Shown here piece by piece: positions 1 through 10,689 of a stretch of 64,000 nucleotides of DNA (its first letter is position 1; each line of letters opens with the position of its first letter). Position numbers and translations under genes: made by a program. Under the pieces are notes generated by a model. That model saw only the letters and a program-made list of their open reading frames with translations. It did no database searches and was not told the origin of the DNA. The stretch lies in assembly GCA_023213395.1 (NCBI GenBank), contig CM041465.1, positions 16,616,001 to 16,680,000 on the forward strand. Reading direction: 5' to 3'. The stretch comes from Cycas panzhihuaensis (lineage: Eukaryota > Cycadophyta).

Positions 1-162
1 CAAATGCTCCCTCTCTCAATATAAAAGTAAAGCTCAATGGAGGAGATTCATTCTTACCTCCCTATTTTGTGAGAGCTACTTTCTTTCTCTCAAGTCTCTC
101 TTGCTCCCATGTTTTCCTTTGTGTTTAGTGCATGGAGATGAAGGATAGATCCACTCTTTTCA
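1..162 (+). repeat. C1 5' LTR (3' part)
   Basis: It matches 7304-7465 with four substitutions and no gaps, and ends in CTTTTCA directly before the primer binding site. A TATA box (TATAAAAG) lies at 20-27, so transcription probably starts shortly after it. Confidence 0.95.
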
Positions 163-164
163 TG

Positions 165-176
165 TGGTATCAGAGC
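165..176 (+). promoter_or_regulatory. C1 primer binding site (initiator Met tRNA)
   Basis: TGGTATCAGAGC begins two bases after the 5' LTR. It is the usual complement of the 3' end of plant initiator methionine tRNA, used to prime minus-strand DNA synthesis. Confidence 0.92.
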
Positions 177-2210
177 TTGCTTCCTTCATATTCCCCACTT
201 GCACTTGTAATGGAGCCATCACTTCCTTCTCCCCCACAATCCATGTGGTGAAGGAGATTGTGAAAGTGAATTTAGAAATATTTTCAAGTTATTATGATAG
301 CATATTTTGTATTGTTTGCTTTTCCTTTCTCTTTGCAGGTTTGGAAGCATAATACAAGGAGTTGTAAGGCCCAAGGATTCCAATCCTTTGCTGGCCATTC
401 ATGCTATCTCATTCTTCTTTTTTCTTTCCCTTTTTTGTCCATTTAACAAGGGGAAATGCTGCCAAAATTTTTCTAGCATTTAGAAGAATGATTGTAAGGG
501 GAGTTTTTACCCATTTTTTTAAAAGAATCTTGAGCCATTGAAAATATCTATCATTGTATGCTCTCACCTTGCCCATATTGGGATCCTGGTGATCAAAAAA
601 TGATGGAAATTTCATATGGTATCATGTGTTAATGAGATATTAGCAAGCTAAAATTTCTGTAGAAATGTAATTTGATTACTGAACTTCATAGGTCTGCAAA
701 ATCTTCTACAAAGATCCAATTGAAGTAATTCAAATTGTCAAAGATGGGGCTCTGAGTCTACTTTCCAGTGCAAAAATCGGCACCTAATTTGGATGTCGTA
801 TGAGGAAGTTATTGTTGTTTTAGTGAACAACAATTATTTTTAGTAAGAATTTTGGAAAAATATAATTTCCTAACTTTGTGGTCACAAAAACTTTCCAGAA
901 CTCATTTGGACCTGATTCCACTTCCTGGAGATGAAGCTCTGAGCCTAGTTTACAGCACAAAAATTAGCACTCCATTTTGACATCGTGGGAGAAAGTTATT
1001 GCAGATTTAGTGAAGAGTACTTTTTTTTGTATTAACAAAAAAAAAAAGAAAAAAAGTGAAGAAAATTTCTTCCTTTTTATAAGGCTTAAAAGCCCATTGT
1101 AAAAGTGAGAAAAAAACACCTGGATCAAAGCAATATTCGGTGTCCTCACTCACTTATTAGCATTGCATTTCAGCACTCTAAGATCACCCAAAGCAAGCAC
1201 TCCAAAGACACTTCAAGCAAGCACTTCAAGCAAGCACTCCAGAAGCACTCCAAGTAAGCATTATTTTCAGTTAAATGTACGTTTGATGCAATTCGATAAT
1301 CTTTTCACTCTTCCTAAAAGGAACGCATCACGTACGCTATTTTCCGCCATCTTGTACCTATTCACACACTCACCAAGGTTGAGATACCTTGGTTGGCAGA
1401 ATGCCGTGCCATAAAGGAGGTGTGGGTTTCAAGTTGGGACTGGACTAAACCGGAATATTGGTGAGGTTTCGTTAGCCATACCATCGTGCCTCAATCAGGG
1501 ATCATCCTGATAACCAACTAGGAAAACTGAAACTTTAATACAAGATTAAAATATACCCAATCCAATATCCATCATAGCCATGGGTATGCACGTACCACTC
1601 TTTAGAGGAGGTATATAAGCTCATTGGTGAACCGGGTGAGGAGTGGGAGTACACGGGCTCGTTGTGACTTGGATTTCATCACCAAGCACGATTGCGTATC
1701 GCGGTGAAGGCCAAATTAATTCTACTAGAAGCCTAGGCATCCTTCAACAACCTCAACTACACGTTGGACACAAGTTAGAGGTTATTGGGTTGATTACGCA
1801 TCCTACATTCGAGTTTCAAGTTGTGTAAACCCAATGATGTCAACTTCTACATTGGCCTACAATCTTGTATATTGATCACTTACTTATTTGTAAAAAGTGA
1901 TCCATAGTGTAATCACAATCATAGTGCTTCTCATATTCCTACTGCGTCAGGTTAATATTTGCTACAAGTGTTAGTGGCCAACTTTTATCATAGTGCTTCT
2001 TATATTCCTGCTGCGTCAGGTTAATATTTGTCACAAGTGTTGGTGACTTTTCTCTAAGTTGCTCCCTTCATCTTTGAGCAACCATTCTCACTTCTTCTTC
2101 CTTCTTCTACACCACTTCATTACATTTCCCATTTGTAAATAGTGATCGGTCATTTATTGCAATCACTTTTATAGTCCCTTGTTCATTTCTTCCCTTCTAA
2201 AAAGGACACA
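177..2210 (+). other. C1 leader between primer site and gag
   Basis: About 2 kb without a convincing gene. It holds a diverged direct repeat of about 85 bp (743-827 and 930-1014), a short-unit repeat built on CAAGCACT (about 1185-1260), a perfect hairpin CCAAGGT/ACCTTGG (1373-1392), and a 69-bp tandem duplication (1921-2052) just upstream of gag. In LTR elements such leaders often carry packaging or dimerisation signals. That role is inference here. Confidence 0.7.
1921..2052 (+). repeat. 69-bp tandem duplication in C1 leader
   Basis: ATAGTGCTTCT begins at 1921 and again at 1990. Both copies continue through TGCGTCAGGTTAATATTTG to AAGTGTT with a handful of differences. It lies some 160 bp before the gag start. 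Confidence 0.85.
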
Positions 2211-3172
2211 ATGTCTTCACAGTTTAAGCAAAATGTGAACTGCATTGTAAAAGGGAAAAAAAATTGGGACATGTGGTTCACTGGTGTCAGAAATGCTACA
2301 AAGAATGAAGGTCTATGGAGAGATCACTTACAACCTACACCACCTGTTGTAGCTACAGCTACCATAACTGCTTCAGCAGGAGGTGCTCCAATTGCTCCCA
2401 CTGAAGCTGTAGCTAAACGCCAATGGGAACTTGATGATGATAAAATCCGTGCACAGATACTGCTTGTCACTGATTATTCCCTGCATAATCTCATTGATAA
2501 AGTTGTACATGATATAGCATGGAAAGTTCTTGAAGTTCTTAAGAAAAACTTTGACACTAAATCAGACTTAGAATTTGTTCACTTAGTGCTGAAGATGAAC
2601 AAATTAAAAATGCAGAAAGGACATGCAAGTGAGACAATCAATCTCCTTCGTCCAATCAAGCAAGCCATTGATAAAGATTTTAAAACTCAATGCATTACAT
2701 GGGCTTTCTTGATTCAGTCATGTCTCCATATCCCATTATAAAATCTATTGGGAGTCTTCAATCTAGTGGAACTTTGAAGACCCTAAACTTTGAGGATCTT
2801 GCTGATAAGTTCATTGAATTTGATAAGACCTTTGATACCAACTTTGCCACTACATCAGATCTAATTGATCTTTGCTTTTGAAGTGGAAGAAGATCTTTGT
2901 TACACCAAAAATCAAGGTCAATACTCTCGTAGAGGTGGTAATTCCCGTGGAAGAGGAAGAGGTAGACAACAAGGACAATGCCCTCTTAGTCAACAGGCTC
3001 CTCAATTCCAACAAAAACAGTCTCAAGGCCAAGGCCAGAATAATCAACCTGGACCTAGATCCGATGTCGAGACAATCTAGCCAGCCCAATACTTAGACTG
3101 GAAATCAAACAATCATGTGCCAAAGGTGTAATAGAAGAGGACATTATGCCAAAATTTACAGAACTGCCACCA
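2211..3172 (+). pseudogene. gag: C1 gag remnant
   Basis: The reading starts at ATG 2211 with a typical copia gag N-terminus (motif WDMWFTGVRNA). It is open for 176 codons, then continues in other frames (2690-2881, 2865-3080), so at least two frameshifts separate the capsid region from the nucleocapsid. An arginine-glycine-rich stretch (RGRGRGRQQGQ) precedes a zinc knuckle at 3118-3159. That knuckle reads CQRC..GH....Y: the last cysteine codon is TAC, so metal binding should be lost. The product would have formed the virus-like particle. A defective copy is certain; exact frameshift positions are approximate. Confidence 0.85.
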
Positions 3173-3299
3173 ACAAACTACCAAGTTATCAACAGCGCCA
3201 TGGTGCACATAATGTTGATAATACTTCTTTTGAAGATGCTTTTGGTGGAACACAATTTGCTCATGCATACCTTCAAAGAATTGGGACCACTTCATCAAA

Positions 3300-3896
3300 T
3301 GTTGTTGATAGATCCACTAAGTATATTGAGGCTCTTTGTGGCTTTGCTTATTCACTTTTGCCTTCACCACTTAAAGTTGCAAATAGTGCTACCTCAAATA
3401 CTTCATCGTGGATCATGGATACTGAAGCAACACAACGCATGACTTGTCATCGCCAGTTCTTTCAAGATTTTGACTCTGAAGTTCGTGGTGTTGTATACAT
3501 GGCTGACAAATCATCTCAGCTAGTCGAAGGACTTGGAACTGTTTGCCTGAAACTCCCAGGCTTTCAAGATTTTACACTTGTTGATGTTTTATATATTCTT
3601 GCTCTAAAGTAGAATCTACTCTCCATGTCCACCCTTGTCTCTCATGGATTTGATCTGAGTGTAACTGCGAACAATCAAACTCTCTATGTCATTCACCTCC
3701 TTCAAATGCCGTGGTTATGACCAGAATTCTTGATGGTAAACTTTTTTGCCTAACTGGCTCACCATCCTCTGAAGCCCACTATGTTGATGATGAATTTATT
3801 TTTACCACAACCCTGACTCCTCAAAAGTTGTCCCAAGCAGCTCTATGGCATGCTCGTATGGGCCATATCAAAATTGATCACTTAAGAGAACTATAA
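3300..3896 (+). pseudogene. pol: C1 protease and pre-integrase region, inactivated
   Basis: The aspartic protease site reads WIMDTEATQRM at 3409-3441, where family members have D-S/T-G-A. The glycine is replaced by glutamate (GAA at 3424-3426). The frame stops at 3612 and resumes near 3700. The pre-integrase motif LWHARMGH lies before a stop at 3894-3896. Without the protease glycine, polyprotein processing should fail. Confidence 0.85.
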
Positions 3897-3899
3897 GAC

Positions 3900-5260
3900 A
3901 CTCTTCCTGGTTTGCCTAAGTTCCCCTCTAAGCCCTTTAAATGTGAAGCATGTATTATTACTAAATCTCAAAGACAACCCTTTCCTCGTAGTCAGTGGAA
4001 ATCTAGCCAACCTTTACAACTTGTACACTCAGATATATGCAATTCTATGCCCATCCCTTCTATCAACCATAAGTGGTACTATATTACTTTCATTGATGAT
4101 TTTACCAAGAAAGTATGGGTTACTTTTCTTGCAAAGAAAGATGAAGCTTTTTCTATGTTTCAAGCTTTCAAGGCCCGCGTGGAGAATGAATCTGGATTCA
4201 AGATCAAAATACTCAGGACTGACAATGGTGGCGAGTATACATATAATGAGTTTGAATCGTACCTACGTCAACATGGAATCAAACATCACACCACTATTGT
4301 AGGTACACCCCAGCAAAATGGAGTTACCGAGTGCATGAACAGGACCATCATGAATATGGCTCATGCTATGCTGGTATATAAGAATGTCCCTATCTATCTT
4401 TGGTTGAGGCTATCCGGGCGCTATGTATTGCATCAACACTATTAGTCCCTCCAAGCTCGGCCTCTCCACATGAAATGTGGTATGGACAAACCCCTCTATC
4501 TCCCACTTGAATTTTGGCTCTACTTGTCATGCTCATATTTTGCAGGAACATAGAAATAAGCTCCAAGATAGAGCCATCAAAGGCATCTTTGTCGGATACC
4601 CTATGGACAAAAAGGGATACAAGGTTTTTATACCTTCAGAGCGTAAAATCATCATCACCAGAGATGTTATCTTTGTAGAGACTGAAGATCAATTACTCAA
4701 ACTTGACTCCAAGACGCCTTCATACCGATTTAATGATGCTACTGAATTTGATGTCCAGATTCCAAATTTTAGGGGGGAAGATACTGAACAGTTGCTTAAA
4801 ATCTTGGAATCTGATAATAAAGCCTCGGAGGATACAAGCTGTGACTCCAATCCAATGTGTACACATCCAGCACAATCATTTATGAACAGCCAAGTTGACA
4901 AAGGCAAATCCATAGCAGAAGGATCATCTTCTCCAACATCTATGGCTGGCCCATCTTCTCCAGCATCGTCAACTTCCTCTATGCCAAATATTTCACATGA
5001 TCCTTTTCAGGATCAAAACAAAGATCAAGAAGTTATGGAAATGAAAACCTCATTCCCAACTCGAGGTTTTCGTGAAGCCTACCAGCTACACAAGGACATG
5101 CGACCAGATGAGTTAGGCAAAACTGGCACTAGAAGTGCCCATAGAGCAAGGATGCATGAATCACTTTCCGTTGAGCTTGAACCAGCAGAACTGCATCTTG
5201 CTCTTAATGAAGAGCCTCTAACGTACAAGAAGTCAGAAGCATGCAGCTTGGAGAAAGGCC
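3900..5260 (+). pseudogene. pol: C1 integrase and linker remnant
   Basis: The zinc-binding CEAC motif is followed by the three catalytic acidic residues: D in VHSDIC (4032-4034), D in RTDNGGEY (4221-4223) and E in QQNGVTE (4329-4331). All three survive. The frame breaks at 4445 and continues from about 4477, with the C-terminal motifs IFVGYPMDKKGYKVF and ITRDVIF, then a serine/proline-rich linker to the RT. Integrase inserts the cDNA copy into the host chromosome. The copy is broken by the frameshift although its catalytic triad is present. Confidence 0.88.
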
Positions 5261-6710
5261 ATGAACGAAGAGTATCAATCTCTTATTAAGAATGGTACAT
5301 GGGAGCTTGTTGATCTACCACTTAGAAGAAAGGTAGTTCAAAATAAATGGGTGTTCAAAAACAAGTATAGATCAGATGGCACCCTAGAAAAACACAAGGC
5401 GAGGTTGGTAGCAAAAGGATTCACGCAAAGGGAAGGCATTGACTACACTGAAATCTTTGCTCCTACAACCAAGTGGCCTACAATCAGAACTCTTATAGCC
5501 TTGGCTGCTCAACAGGGTTGGAAAATCCACCAACTTGATGTTAAGACCGCATTTCTCAATGGGGACCTTAAAGAAGAAATTTACATGGCTCAGCCAGAAG
5601 GATACGAGATTGACGGTCAAGAGCATAAAGTTTGTAGGCTCAAAAAGTCCTTGTACGACCTAAAGCAAGCCCCTCGTGCTTGGTTTACCAAGTTGTCTGA
5701 AAGAATGAGGCAACTTGGATATGAGGTTTGTGACTATCAAGATATTGATGCAACATTATTCATCAAGTGCCAAAATGATAAAGTCACTTACCTCTTAATC
5801 TTTGTGGATGACATGCTCATAACGGGGAATAGTGAATAGGTAATCGGCTAGCTGAAGAAGGACCTTGCTAAAACATTTGAATTGTTTGACCTTGGGTTGT
5901 TGAAATATTACTTGGGAATTGAAGTAACTCAAAAGGATGGCAAAATCTTTCTCTCCCAAGAAAAATATATCAACGATCTTCTGACAAAGTTTCAGTTGGA
6001 AGATGCTCAACCAGTGGATACACCTATGGAGCCTAATATTAAGATCTCAGTTGATGGTGACAATAGGGAGGCAGACGCAACTCTCTATAGGCAACTTGTA
6101 GGTAGTCTCATCTATACTACCAACACAAGGCCAGATATTGCACACTCTGTCAGCATTCTTGCAAGATTCATGACAAATCCTAAGCAGAATCATTGGCAAG
6201 CTGCAATACGAGTGTTGAGGTACCTAAAGACGACTAGAAAATATGGTGCATTGTATGAACCCAATGCGAATTTAAACTTTATGCATACAGCACTCGGACT
6301 TTGCGTAGATAAAGACACAGGAAGATCTACGTCTGGGTATGTAACATTTCTTGGAACAACACCAATATCATGGAGATCCAGACGATAGAAGATAGTTGCA
6401 GACTCAGCTACTGGAGTACATTGCTGCTTCTTAGACAAGCAAGGAGGTGATATGGCTTAGAAAATTGTTGAATACATTAAATGCCACTCAAACAAGTTCT
6501 ACTAGCTTACATGTAGATAATCAATCTACAATCTAGATGGCTAAAAATCCTGTATTTCATGGTCGTACCAAACATATAAGTACAAAAGTTCACAGGATTA
6601 GGGAACTAGTTCATGACTAAGACAATTCAATTAGTATCTGCCCCACGGATCAAGTGGTGATATCTTCACCAAACCAGAAGAGGGTGAAGTTTGAACAGCT
6701 GAAGTAACTC
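5261..6710 (+). pseudogene. pol: C1 reverse transcriptase and RNase H remnant
   Basis: RT motifs include NKWVFKNKY, ARLVAKGFTQ, GIDYTE, DVKTAFLNG, LKQAPRAW and the catalytic FVDD (5801-5812; usually YVDD). A stop at 5837-5839 cuts the frame after ITGNSE, and homology resumes at 5882 with FDLGLLKYYLGIEV. RNase H begins near 6270, where the expected acidic motif is replaced by HTALGLCVDKD. GRSTSGYVTFLG is still clear, and a stop follows at 6388. The RNase H tail runs with stops to about 6710. Confidence 0.9.
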
Positions 6711-7168
6711 GACCTTAGGGCCTCCATCCGATCGATTAAAGGAGATGACAATAGGACCATCATACTCTATCTCCTTCGTGAAAACCCCTTGTGGGCACTG
6801 AAGGACAAGAGTAAGTCTCTGGTCTATCCCATTCGTGAAAACCCCATGTGGGCGCGACAGGATAAGGGTTGTATCATTTTGGAAAATCGAAACCTGTGAA
6901 AACCCGAAAGGGCATGGGGGATGACCAAATGGTATATGGAGACTCAGTAGATTTTAGCTACAAAATTTATTGTACTGATTGGCTATCTAGTTACATTTAA
7001 AGAGCTGCCTGAGCTAGGTTAGTAGATTAGAAAATTTGTGGGTTTTCTTCCCCATGAGGGTTTCCCACAAAAGTATCATACTAGTTTGCTTGGTAAGAGG
7101 CTCAAATGAAGACCTCATAGGATAGAATAAAATAGAATGAAATGACCTTCTACCATTAAGGGGGAGAT
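6711..7168 (+). other. C1 3' untranslated region and polypurine tract
   Basis: No coding sequence. Three imperfect repeats of GTGAAAACCC(C) followed by a GGG motif occur at 6778, 6835 and 6896, each able to form a short hairpin. The region ends with the polypurine tract AAGGGGGAGAT (7158-7168) immediately before the 3' LTR; the tract primes plus-strand DNA synthesis. Confidence 0.75.
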
Positions 7169-7465
7169 TGAAAAGGGTTAATGACATAAGGTCATTACAT
7201 TAGTTGATTATTTCGAAAAAGGGTCTTAAGTGAACTTTAAATTAGATCACTTAAGTGAAATGCACTTTCATATGCATTATGTGTAATTTCATTTCACCTA
7301 ACTCAAATGCTCCCTCTCTCAATATAAAAGTAAAGCTCAATGGAGGAGATTCATTCTTACCTCCCCATTTTGTGAGAGCTACTTTCTTTCTCTTAAGTCT
7401 CTCTTACTCCCATGTTTGCCTTTGTGTTTAGTGCATGGAGATGAAGGATAGATCCACTCTTTTCA
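7169..7465 (+). repeat. C1 3' LTR, 297 bp
   Basis: It starts TGAAAAGGG after the polypurine tract and ends CTTTTCA, matching the end of the 5' LTR. The U3 part contains the 12-bp palindrome TCACTTAAGTGA (7248-7259). The TATA box is at 7323-7330. Confidence 0.93.
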
Positions 7466-8068
7466 CTCTATTATTCTCTTTTGAGTTTTAATGTAGTCCC
7501 ATTTTCTATTTATCTAACAAAAACAATCCAGGGGAAAGTAGCCATAGGGCATTACTATATTAACATAGTATAAAGAAGAGCTTATAAATATTTGCTTAGT
7601 AGATGAATACAATGATATGGCTATTGATAAGTAGGAAATATAATATAGAAGTTTGCCAAGTTATTCAAGTGTTAGTGATGATGCATTCTTATCAAGATAT
7701 GGGTTCTTTGGATACAAAATGTCATTTTTTATGATTATCAAGAATTTGAGTTTCCTCCTACTAATCTAGTAATTATGGATAGATCGTAGGCTTAACAAGG
7801 AGGTTAATCTATTGAAGAATAGAGGGAGGTTATTGTTGCTATGATTGAGAAAATAGAAAAGGCAACCAAAGGTAATGTTCCTATAAGAACACCACAAATT
7901 ACTAGAATACCTATCATGGATAAAAATATAAAGGCCTTTGAAAAAATATCATAAGATTATTATAATATCTTGAAAGAAATGAAGAGATATCCTACTAGAT
8001 TGAGTCTCCTCTAGGCCATAAAGTTGCCTAAGTATAGGGCTATGTTGATAAAGGTACTTTGGGAATAA
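7466..8068 (+). pseudogene. Gypsy relic, gag-protease junction (weak)
   Basis: There is no open frame. From about 7870 the plus strand conceptually reads TPQITRIPIMDK and then DYYNILKEMKRYPTRLSLL with stops. This resembles the spacer before the protease in Tat-type gypsy elements and is continuous with the protease that follows. Nothing was recognised in 7466-7780. Confidence 0.45.
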
Positions 8069-8520
8069 ATGGGTTCTCATTTAAACACTCAGATTCATGA
8101 TAGGGTGATTTTTGTTTTTGCCTTTCCTTTGAAATATAAGGATGCTCCTTTTTATATATCTTTGAATATTTATAATAATTTTGTCCTTCATAATTACATT
8201 ATGGATATGGGATCCTCACATAATATTATACCTTACATTGTAATAAAGCATATAGGCCTTGAAAGAATGAAAGCCACTTAATAGGTCATAACTCTAAATT
8301 CTAAACTAATGTCCATAGTTAGTGAAATCAAATATTTAGTTGTTCCTCTCATGATTTACCATAGAATTTCAACACCCATCACTGTAGTGGTAGTAGATAT
8401 GCCACTCATATATGGCATGTTACTTGGTCGAGGATGGATTTATATAACATAAGGATTATTCCTAATCTAAAGATGGGTAATATTACGTTCCTATTAGGTA
8501 AATATCCACTTACCTTATGA
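8069..8520 (+). pseudogene. Gypsy protease remnant (Tat-type)
   Basis: The reading FYISLNIYNNFVLHN then IMDMGSSHNIIP matches the retropepsin region of Tat-type Ty3/gypsy elements, where D-S/T-G is expected. The middle residue is methionine (ATG at 8207-8209). The flap and C-terminal motif MPLIYGMLLGRGW follows to about 8450 across a stop. Family recognised from memory of conserved motifs; a non-functional relic. Confidence 0.75.
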
Positions 8521-8675
8521 GAGGAAGAAAGGTATATATAAATTATGTGGGACATAGAGCTTGTCAGCCTTTTTATTTTAGTTTTTATCTAGGTGGTCTA
8601 AGAACTTATATAGTCCTATCACAAATTAATACATTATTTATTATAGAAGAGGATAAATATTATATAGATTTGAAA

Positions 8676-9190
8676 AGATGGGATTCAATTTGGGAGATAT
8701 ACTTTGATGGAGCCAAATCAAATATGGAAGTAGAGGCAAGTGTTATAATACAATCTCCTCATGTAGAGCTCTTTCTTTCTTCCTTTAAATTGATGTTTGA
8801 AAATATAAATAATATTGTACACTATAAAGCTTAAATCCTAGGGCTTCTTAAAACTTTATATTTATAAGTTAAATTATTAAAAATTTAGGGAGACTTAAAG
8901 TTAGTGATAAATTAGATAAAGAACATATGTTCTACTAAATATAACCATATGAAAGATTACAAATAAGGAGTCTAGAATATTTTGGAGTAATTTGAAGTAT
9001 TGAAGTAGAGCATACCCTTAAAGAGAATTATCAATTAATTAATTCTCTTACAATTATTACTTCCTTATTTAATGTCACCTATAACTTTCCTAGTAAATAG
9101 GGATTTACTAATATTATTACTAGAGCCTCCATACATGATAATGTTAATCATTAAAAAGTTTCTAAAGATGATGAACATATTTTATCCTTA
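8676..9190 (+). pseudogene. RNase H remnant lying between protease and RT
   Basis: The reading starts WDSIWEIYFDGAKSN (FDGA at 8703-8714), continues to SPHVELFLSSFKLMFEN and then NNIVHYKA, a clear RNase H fold of the type added to Tat gypsy elements. Weaker matches continue with stops: LKTLYL, GDLKLV, FEVLK and a tail containing RASIHDNVNH and DDEHIL. It sits upstream of the RT, not after it as in the standard gypsy order. Confidence 0.75.
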
Positions 9191-9439
9191 TTTTAGGGAT
9201 AGATTTTGGGAATGTAATAGCATCAAATAATGAAGCTCAAATAGCTAGAGTAAAAAATTAAAGGTATAGTCTTTGATGATAATTTAATTCAATTGAATTC
9301 AAATAAAATTCCTAAAGGCATGATTTATTTAAAGACACGTATGACTCTACTGTCTAACATTCAAAGAGGACTATGTAGAAAAATATTCAAATTAATTTAA
9401 ATACTCTCAATGATCCTATGATTATTTATATAAGCCTAG

Positions 9440-10055
9440 AGCTTATAGAGGAAGGGAGGTAAATTTTCATTGAACTTTGTATTGGGTATAAAGATATCTT
9501 TACTTGGACCTATGAAGATTTAAAGAGATTCAATCCTAAAGTTATGTAGCATACCTTTCCACTTAAACTAAGAGTGAATCCATTTATACAAAAGCAAAAC
9601 GTTATTAACTTTAAAATAAAAAATTTGATCTAGAATAAGTTCTAAAATATCATAGATGAAAGGATTATTTTTCCAATCAAGTTTTTAAATTGGGTAGCCA
9701 ATTTAATATCTCTAAGGAAGAAGAATGAGGACATCCATTTGTGTGTAGATTTTAGAATTTTAAATAAAGATTTTTCTAAGGGTAATTATCCATTACCAAA
9801 GATGGAGCAAGTCCTATATAATATTATTGGTTTAGAGTTCATGCCTCTATTAAATAGATTTTTAGACTATAACCATATTTCTATAGCAAAGGAGGATAGC
9901 TATGAGACAATGTTTACTACTATTCAAGGAACCTTCACTTATAAGAAGATGTATTTTAGGTTGATGAATGTAGGCACTACCTTTTAAAGGACTATGGATC
10001 AAGCCTTTAAAGGATTGATAAGGTTTTTTATTATTATATATTATGAGAATTTATG
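9440..10055 (+). pseudogene. Gypsy reverse transcriptase remnant, truncated
   Basis: Motifs in order are GYKDIFTWTYEDLKRF, HTFPLKLRVNPF, WVANLISLRKKN, LCVDFRILNKD, NYPLPKMEQVL and FRLMNVGTTF, then MDQAFKGLIRFFIIIYYEN where the catalytic YxDD would be. This is Ty3/gypsy RT of the Tat group. Several stops (for example near 9550 and after 9987) make it a pseudogene. Homology ends abruptly at about 10055, where a minus-strand copia LTR begins. Confidence 0.85.
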
Positions 10056-10643
10056 CATGCTTAAGCTTGCCCTGGTGCCATGTGAATTCTTGTTAGATAT
10101 TTGAATCATTTGCATAAGACACAGATCATGTAATCATAAGAATAAACAAATAGAAGACATATGTTTAACATGGGAAACCCCTTTAGGAGAAAAACCCACA
10201 CATGTAAAGTTTGATGATCAATTAGAAATACTAATAATTACATTATAGATCATTAGATGAGTAAAACCTAGATGATTAAATGGTTTTATAATGATTATAT
10301 AACCTTATTATAGATCCATTTTTATATGATCTAAAGGGTACATATAGTTAAGAGATATGACTTTTCATCATGTCCCATGACTCTTCATTACCTTCTATCA
10401 TATCTAGATTCTTTGTGTCTCTTTGAATTTAGATACTTATGCCTCTTCATATCTTAATTCTTCTCATGAATGCATAAACCATTAACTCCTTCCACATATT
10501 AATCTTTGATCATATTTACTAACATTTCCTCTTAATACAAATATAAGGCTTAAGACTTAGTAGATAGATATAAATCTTCTTCTTTTTTATATGTCATAGG
10601 CTAATAACCTTTAAGATGAATTAGAGTTATCTTTGTAGATTCA
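10056..10643 (-). repeat. Minus-strand copia 3' LTR (left boundary approximate)
   Basis: Read on the minus strand, the purine tract CTTGAGGGGGGAA (10644-10656) is followed by TGAATCT, which sets the LTR start at 10643. The LTR interior contains the complement of GGGAAACCCCTTTAGGAGAAA, a common copia LTR feature. The other end is set only by where the gypsy RT homology breaks. No target duplication could be identified. Confidence 0.6.
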
Positions 10644-10689
10644 TTCCCCCCTCAAGGAAAATCTCATACAAGCCTAATCTAATTTTAAA

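Larger units (their letters stand above)
1..7465 (+). mobile_element. C1: Ty1/copia LTR retrotransposon, 5' end cut by the window edge
   Basis: The element runs from a partial 5' LTR (1-162) through an initiator-Met primer binding site, a 2-kb leader, a decayed gag-pol and a purine tract to a complete 3' LTR (7169-7465). The pol order is protease, integrase, reverse transcriptase, RNase H, which defines copia rather than gypsy. The 162 bp of LTR visible on both sides differ at 4 positions by hand count, so insertion was fairly recent. Even so, gag-pol carries several stops and frameshifts, so the copy either decayed fast or was made in trans from a defective template. The target duplication cannot be checked because the left flank is outside the window. 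Confidence 0.95.
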
